From contig NZ_QTPO01000075.1 in assembly GCF_003853645.1 (NCBI RefSeq), positions 1 through 32,607 on the forward strand: a DNA stretch of 32,607 nt, in the 5' to 3' direction. This DNA is from Burkholderia sp. Bp9143 (GTDB taxonomy: Bacteria > Pseudomonadota > Gammaproteobacteria > Burkholderiales > Burkholderiaceae). This document shows positions 29,163 through 32,607 of this stretch, piece by piece. A model generated the notes under the pieces. It saw only the letters and a program-made list of their open reading frames with translations. It was not told where the DNA came from and made no database searches. Numbering within the stretch: position 1 is the first letter of the stretch; every line of letters starts with the position of its first letter. The position numbers and the translations under genes were made by a program.

Positions 29163-30814
29163 TCTGCCGCTTCGGCGCGGCTAATGCCGTCGAGCAGCGG
29201 CAAGAACGTCGAAGCCATCACCACAACGAACGTCTTCTGAGCCTCCGCAGATGGCGCGGCCAGGAAGTCAGTTTCAGGGTCCATAGCTGCGGCAAGCTTC
29301 AAGAAGTCGATGACCGGAGCTCCGCCCAGTTCGCGGTGCCGATTCACAATCGACCACAAGTCCGCAACCGGATTGGGCAGCGCGGCGTTAGCGGCGCCCT
29401 TCAACAGGTTGAGCTTTTCCAGCATACCCCGCACAAAAGCGGCCGGGTCTTCCGGTATGCCGATTCGAATCCATGTGAAACGCCGCGACAGCGCGAAACT
29501 GATCTGCTCCAGTTGCGACTTGTCGACTTGGTTGAGCGTGCATAACATCGCCCACGCCGGCCCCGGGGCGAACTCGTGGCTCTCCTTCGAAGGGTTCGGC
29601 TTGGGCAAGATCCGGTAGTTCTGGCTGGACGCGTCCTCGACCTTCACCCGATAAGGAAGGGTTGTCGATTGCCCGCTCAGCACAGAGAACAATGGCCCGA
29701 TCACCTTGTCGATTGGGCAGCGATTCAACTCATCAATGATGATCGGCTTGTGGAAATCGCGAAGCATCGCACCCGGGACAAAACCCATTTTTCCGGGGCC
29801 CAGCGGCTGATAACCTCCGACCAAGTCTTGCGAGCTCCACGAGGATGACGCGGTCAACAGGGTGTATGGAGCCTCTCCTTCAGAAAGAGCATCACCCGCA
29901 ATCTGCTCGGCAACATATTCGGCCAGCGTGGTCTTGCCAGTTCCAGGAGGCCCGTGGAAAACAAAGTGACGCTTGCCAGCCGCCAGTGCTGCATTGATCA
30001 GCTTGTAAATGACAGGAGGAACGCCGACCAACTCCGGCGAAGGCATGACTTGCGGCGTCTCTGTGGGCTCAAGGACCGCGTCCGCCTCTGCCTCAAAAAC
30101 AGCGGCCAGATCGTATTGAAGGCGCTCCATATTCTCGCGGCTGTCGGGCGAGTAGATGCCGAACGCTGCCGGGCCCGCGCTGAGCCAATGAGCAAGGACG
30201 CGGGTCGCGTCGTCATAAGTCAAAAGCTTGCCAGACGGCAGGGGCAACGGTGCCGGCTCGGCCATAGTCTTCACGAGGCTGATATGCGCGATGGGATACA
30301 TCGACTTGGCCGTCTCACGACCTTTGTAGCCGAGTTGGCTATTGTCCGCGCTGAAGTCCGTCAGCGTATCGCCCGAGGTACCGACAGGTAGCGCCTTCGC
30401 GAATGCGAATTGCACAATCCACTCCCACTCTTTGGGAAAATTGAATTCTGCAGATCCGACTTTCACCGCTGGCATAAGGCGGAAAGCGGCCAGAGCGCAC
30501 TTGCCGGAGCCGTTATTGATGTAGCCGGGGGTCCCAGACCCGGGCATCCGCTGGCCGGAAGAGTCCTGCGCGAAGTGCGCGACGGGCGCCTCTCCGGTGG
30601 CGTCAATATGGACGATCCAACGAGGCGGTTTGCTGGTGATGCTAGCTGGATTCTCCCAGTAACCCGTATGCTCGGAAACCGGCTCACTGAGAGCCAAGTC
30701 ACGCGTTCCGGAGGAGCGGCGCGTGTAGGCAAAGGGGCGAAGAGGTGCGGAACTGGCGGACTTCGCCGCCGATTCGGCCCCAAGGATGTTCTCTATCGGT
30801 GATGCGGTTGCCAA
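29075..30814 (-). CDS. McrB-like AAA+ ATPase of a restriction system
   Basis: A 579-residue protein starting at TTG 30814, with AGGG 6 nt upstream. No ATG lies near. Residues 1-260 are a separate N-terminal domain, presumably for target recognition, with aromatic patches (TGYWENPAS, EWEWIVQF). The AAA+ domain has Walker A GPPGTGKTT (288-296), Walker B FHKPIIIDELNRC (about 351-363), a sensor-like LCTLNQVDKSQ and the Arg-finger segment ALSRRF. The IIIDELNR form is typical of the McrB/DynC-like motor branch. McrB subunits bind DNA and drive the McrC nuclease. The start of the nuclease gene overlaps its end. Confidence 0.8.
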   Translation of the reverse strand: MATASPIENILGAESAAKSASSAPLRPFAYTRRSSGTRDLALSEPVSEHTGYWENPASITSKPPRWIVHIDATGEAPVAHFAQDSSGQRMPGSGTPGYINNGSGKCALAAFRLMPAVKVGSAEFNFPKEWEWIVQFAFAKALPVGTSGDTLTDFSADNSQLGYKGRETAKSMYPIAHISLVKTMAEPAPLPLPSGKLLTYDDATRVLAHWLSAGPAAFGIYSPDSRENMERLQYDLAAVFEAEADAVLEPTETPQVMPSPELVGVPPVIYKLINAALAAGKRHFVFHGPPGTGKTTLAEYVAEQIAGDALSEGEAPYTLLTASSSWSSQDLVGGYQPLGPGKMGFVPGAMLRDFHKPIIIDELNRCPIDKVIGPLFSVLSGQSTTLPYRVKVEDASSQNYRILPKPNPSKESHEFAPGPAWAMLCTLNQVDKSQLEQISFALSRRFTWIRIGIPEDPAAFVRGMLEKLNLLKGAANAALPNPVADLWSIVNRHRELGGAPVIDFLKLAAAMDPETDFLAAPSAEAQKTFVVVMASTFLPLLDGISRAEAADCSSAIVSAWGLSGVLAADVEQRFMELAP

Positions 30815-31158
30815 AGCTGACCCTATTTCGTTGTTTTCAGCATGTTACGCGATTTGGGTTGCCGACCTCGGGAGCAATTCCGTGCGTGAAGAGTGGACGC
30901 GGGTTCGGACGAGAGAATGTACCTTAGCCGCCACCGTACAAGCAGTGGAGCCGAAAAAAAACAGGGACGCTAGGTGTCCCTGTTTGCTTCGCGGCCAGTA
31001 TCCCTAGTGGGACTGGTTTTTCCGCTTACCCGAGTGGCAACGATCACCGGGGAGCACCTCTGTAAACCAGAAAGCGCCGGCCAAGCCTGCAACCAAGATG
31101 CCGCACAGAATCGGATACCGGAATCGAAGATGCGCGCATATTCTAGCGCAGTCACAAT
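30815..31158. other. gap between the restriction module and the coupling-protein gene
   Basis: No secure gene is present. It should contain the promoter of the McrB-like gene (30815-30950). A terminator lies at 30954-30985. A minus-strand open frame ending at 31004 encodes a one-helix membrane peptide (core YPILCGILVAGLAGAFWF) overlapping the end of the coupling-protein gene. It has no ATG, GTG or TTG in a sensible place, so I do not call it. Confidence 0.55.
30954..30985 (-). terminator. intrinsic terminator of the coupling-protein transcript
   Basis: Arms AAACAGGGAC (30959-30968) and GTCCCTGTTT (30976-30985) pair over 10 bp. On the minus strand the stem is followed by a T-run (30958-30954). 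It lies about 175 bp past the coupling-protein stop and isolates the restriction module from transfer transcription. Confidence 0.82.
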
Positions 31159-32607
31159 TCAGGGCGTCGGTGCGGCTTCGGCCGCCTGTTCGGCACCGGC
31201 GGCGCCGGCCTCCCACGATGCGAAGTCGCGGCTAATCTGCGTCGGACTGGTGTACAGCTTCGAGGCGATACGACCGGGCATGTACACGATGGCGATGCGC
31301 GCGGGCAGGTGCAGAAGCGTGCTTTGCGAAATGATCGGCGCTTCCTGTTTGCCGACCATGCGATGCCCTTCCCACTGCTCGCCGCCGTGCGCGTTCGTCT
31401 TGGTCGTTTCGCGCTGCACCACGTTCAACCACTGGCCCGCAGAGAGCTTTTCAGCCCATTCCGCCGTGCGCTCGTCGGCCGCACGGTACACGAATTTGAT
31501 AGGTGTATTGACCTCAAATTCGCGGGCCAGTGCCTTGCCATCGAGGCGCTTATCGTCCGGCGCTTCGAGGTTGGCAATCGACTGCGCGGCGAGCAGCAGA
31601 TTGCATCGATTCTGCCGGATCGTGGCGAGCGCGTCATTGATTTCCGCGCACGCCAAGAACTTGAGTTCGTCAATACCGACCGTGACATGGGCCGGGCGCG
31701 TGCGATTCAGGCGCTTGATTTCGGCCGTTAGCTCGGAGATATAAGCCTTCGTCGCCGCCTTTACCACCGGGTCGGCCAGATCGCCGCGCACGTACACCAC
31801 GGCGTTATTCATCAAGCACTGTTCAATCGAGTGGCCCTTACGCTTCACGGTCTGCGCGAAGGTTTCGACGCGCGACCACTCGCGCAGCGAGTCGCGCAGC
31901 GTGGACAGATCCCGGTCGCCGGACGAGCCGTGATCCTTCACGTAGGCCAGCAGCGATTTAATCGTGCCGTCCGTATTTTCGAGCGCGTCATCGAGCAGCG
32001 CGCGCTCTTTCGCCTTGTACACGTCCGCATCGGTGCCGTGCGATTCGAGATTGAATGCGCGCACGATGCGCGTGCGTCGCTGCCGGAAATCGCCGCCGAG
32101 GAACGGATGCCACACGCCCTTGCCGCCCGGATTCAGATCGAGATACACGAAGCGGCGGCCCGCCGCCTTCGCTTCGTTTTGCAGCAGATACGGAAGCCAG
32201 TCATCGCCTTTCGGATCGACGTAGACCACGCCCATGCCGAAGCGAATGCACTGCTTGAAGATGCTTTGTAGGACGATGCCCTTGCCGTAGGAAGTCGGCC
32301 CGAGAATCGCGTGATGAGTCGTGAAGAACTCTTGCAGATCGAAATAAATCGGCTCGTTATTCTCGTCTAGACCGTAAAAAACCTTGCCATCGACAAAGTA
32401 TTTTTCCGGCTGAAAAGCCTTGGCTTTGAGCGTCGCAACTTCCTCGCGAGCATCAACGAGCTTGTCGGTTTCCTGCGTGACGCGCGCGGCGCGCCAGTAG
32501 GCCGAGAGCCGAGGCGCAGCATAGCGGTCCCACACGAACCGCAGCACAACGCCGTAGAGGATGGCCGCAAGGATGATCGGCCAATACTGCGCGAGCTGCG
32601 CGCGCAG
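31159..32607 (-). CDS. virD4: VirD4-like coupling protein, main part (continues at 401-1)
   Basis: C-terminal 460 residues of the coupling protein; the N-terminus is encoded at 401-1 after circularisation. In full-length numbering, Walker A is GPTSYGKG (211-218) and Walker B is VTVGIDELKFLA (about 417-428), in the order expected of VirD4/TraG/TrwB-type ATPases. VYVDPKGDDWLPYL is also typical of the family. The protein sits at the inner membrane and hands the relaxase-DNA complex to the VirB channel. The gene lies far from virB11 and on the opposite strand. The final 77 bases of this entry duplicate positions 1-77. Confidence 0.88.
   Translation of the reverse strand: MRAQLAQYWPIILAAILYGVVLRFVWDRYAAPRLSAYWRAARVTQETDKLVDAREEVATLKAKAFQPEKYFVDGKVFYGLDENNEPIYFDLQEFFTTHHAILGPTSYGKGIVLQSIFKQCIRFGMGVVYVDPKGDDWLPYLLQNEAKAAGRRFVYLDLNPGGKGVWHPFLGGDFRQRRTRIVRAFNLESHGTDADVYKAKERALLDDALENTDGTIKSLLAYVKDHGSSGDRDLSTLRDSLREWSRVETFAQTVKRKGHSIEQCLMNNAVVYVRGDLADPVVKAATKAYISELTAEIKRLNRTRPAHVTVGIDELKFLACAEINDALATIRQNRCNLLLAAQSIANLEAPDDKRLDGKALAREFEVNTPIKFVYRAADERTAEWAEKLSAGQWLNVVQRETTKTNAHGGEQWEGHRMVGKQEAPIISQSTLLHLPARIAIVYMPGRIASKLYTSPTQISRDFASWEAGAAGAEQAAEAAPTP
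32531..32607. repeat. 77-bp terminal overlap (same as 1-77)
   Basis: Positions 32531-32607 are identical to 1-77. The coupling-protein frame runs through without interruption when the two ends are joined. This is the signature of a circular contig written with a k-mer overlap, so it is an assembly overlap rather than a biological terminal repeat. Confidence 0.92.

Noticed and set aside
31004..31216. Small one-helix membrane peptide frame at the end of the coupling-protein gene
   Set aside because: The helix looks real, but no standard start codon or ribosome site supports it.
1..32607. CRISPR array
   Set aside because: No regular repeat-spacer pattern and no cas gene. The only tandem repeats are the 8-bp centromere units, the 21-bp iterons and the triplicate at 697-878.

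Overview
The window is a complete circular plasmid of about 32.5 kb. Its last 77 bases (32531-32607) repeat its first 77, so the true circle is 32,530 bp and the gene crossing the junction is intact. The high GC content, the Burkholderia-type H-NS proteins and the VirB-type transfer genes suggest a Burkholderiales host (Burkholderia, Paraburkholderia or a relative). That host call is inference.

Layout. (1) 31159 through the junction to 401, minus strand: VirD4-like coupling protein. (2) 402-2206: 1.8 kb without a credible gene, packed with perfect stem-loops. (3) 2207-3275: two unknown plasmid genes. (4) 3285-4849: replication initiator (minus strand), 21-bp iterons and a gene-free origin region. 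(5) 4850-6944: SprT-like metalloprotease gene, then an array of 8-bp repeats and a two-gene partition cassette. (6) 7094-8817: OB-like unknown protein, KikA/TrbM-type protein, small membrane protein and a protein made of two H-NS DNA-binding domains. (7) 8868-20449: one long plus-strand transfer operon holding virB1-virB11 in order, an EexN-like exclusion lipoprotein, several unknowns and a full-length H-NS-like silencer. (8) 20565-22694, minus strand: accessory module with an E2 (ubiquitin-conjugating)-like protein, an ImmA/IrrE-type metallopeptidase and an XRE regulator. (9) 22943-24390: recombination-site array, unknown gene and serine resolvase. (10) 24449-26442: an orphan gene with a terminator in its leader, a gene-poor stretch and a DUF3560-type gene. 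(11) 26623-30814: restriction-modification module with an M.PvuII-like methyltransferase facing a McrB-like ATPase and a McrC-like nuclease.

How it works together. Backbone functions (replication, partition, multimer resolution, mating channel, coupling protein, entry exclusion, H-NS silencing) are all present. No canonical relaxase was recognised. Accessory load is the E2 module and the McrBC/PvuII-like module.

The strongest candidates for something undescribed are: a very large structured RNA, probably read from the minus strand, between the coupling-protein gene and the 2207 gene (many GNRA-capped hairpins, complementary 7-nt loops); the E2-XRE-ImmA module flanked by recombination-site-like repeats; and the McrBC-type nuclease paired with an M.PvuII-like methyltransferase.
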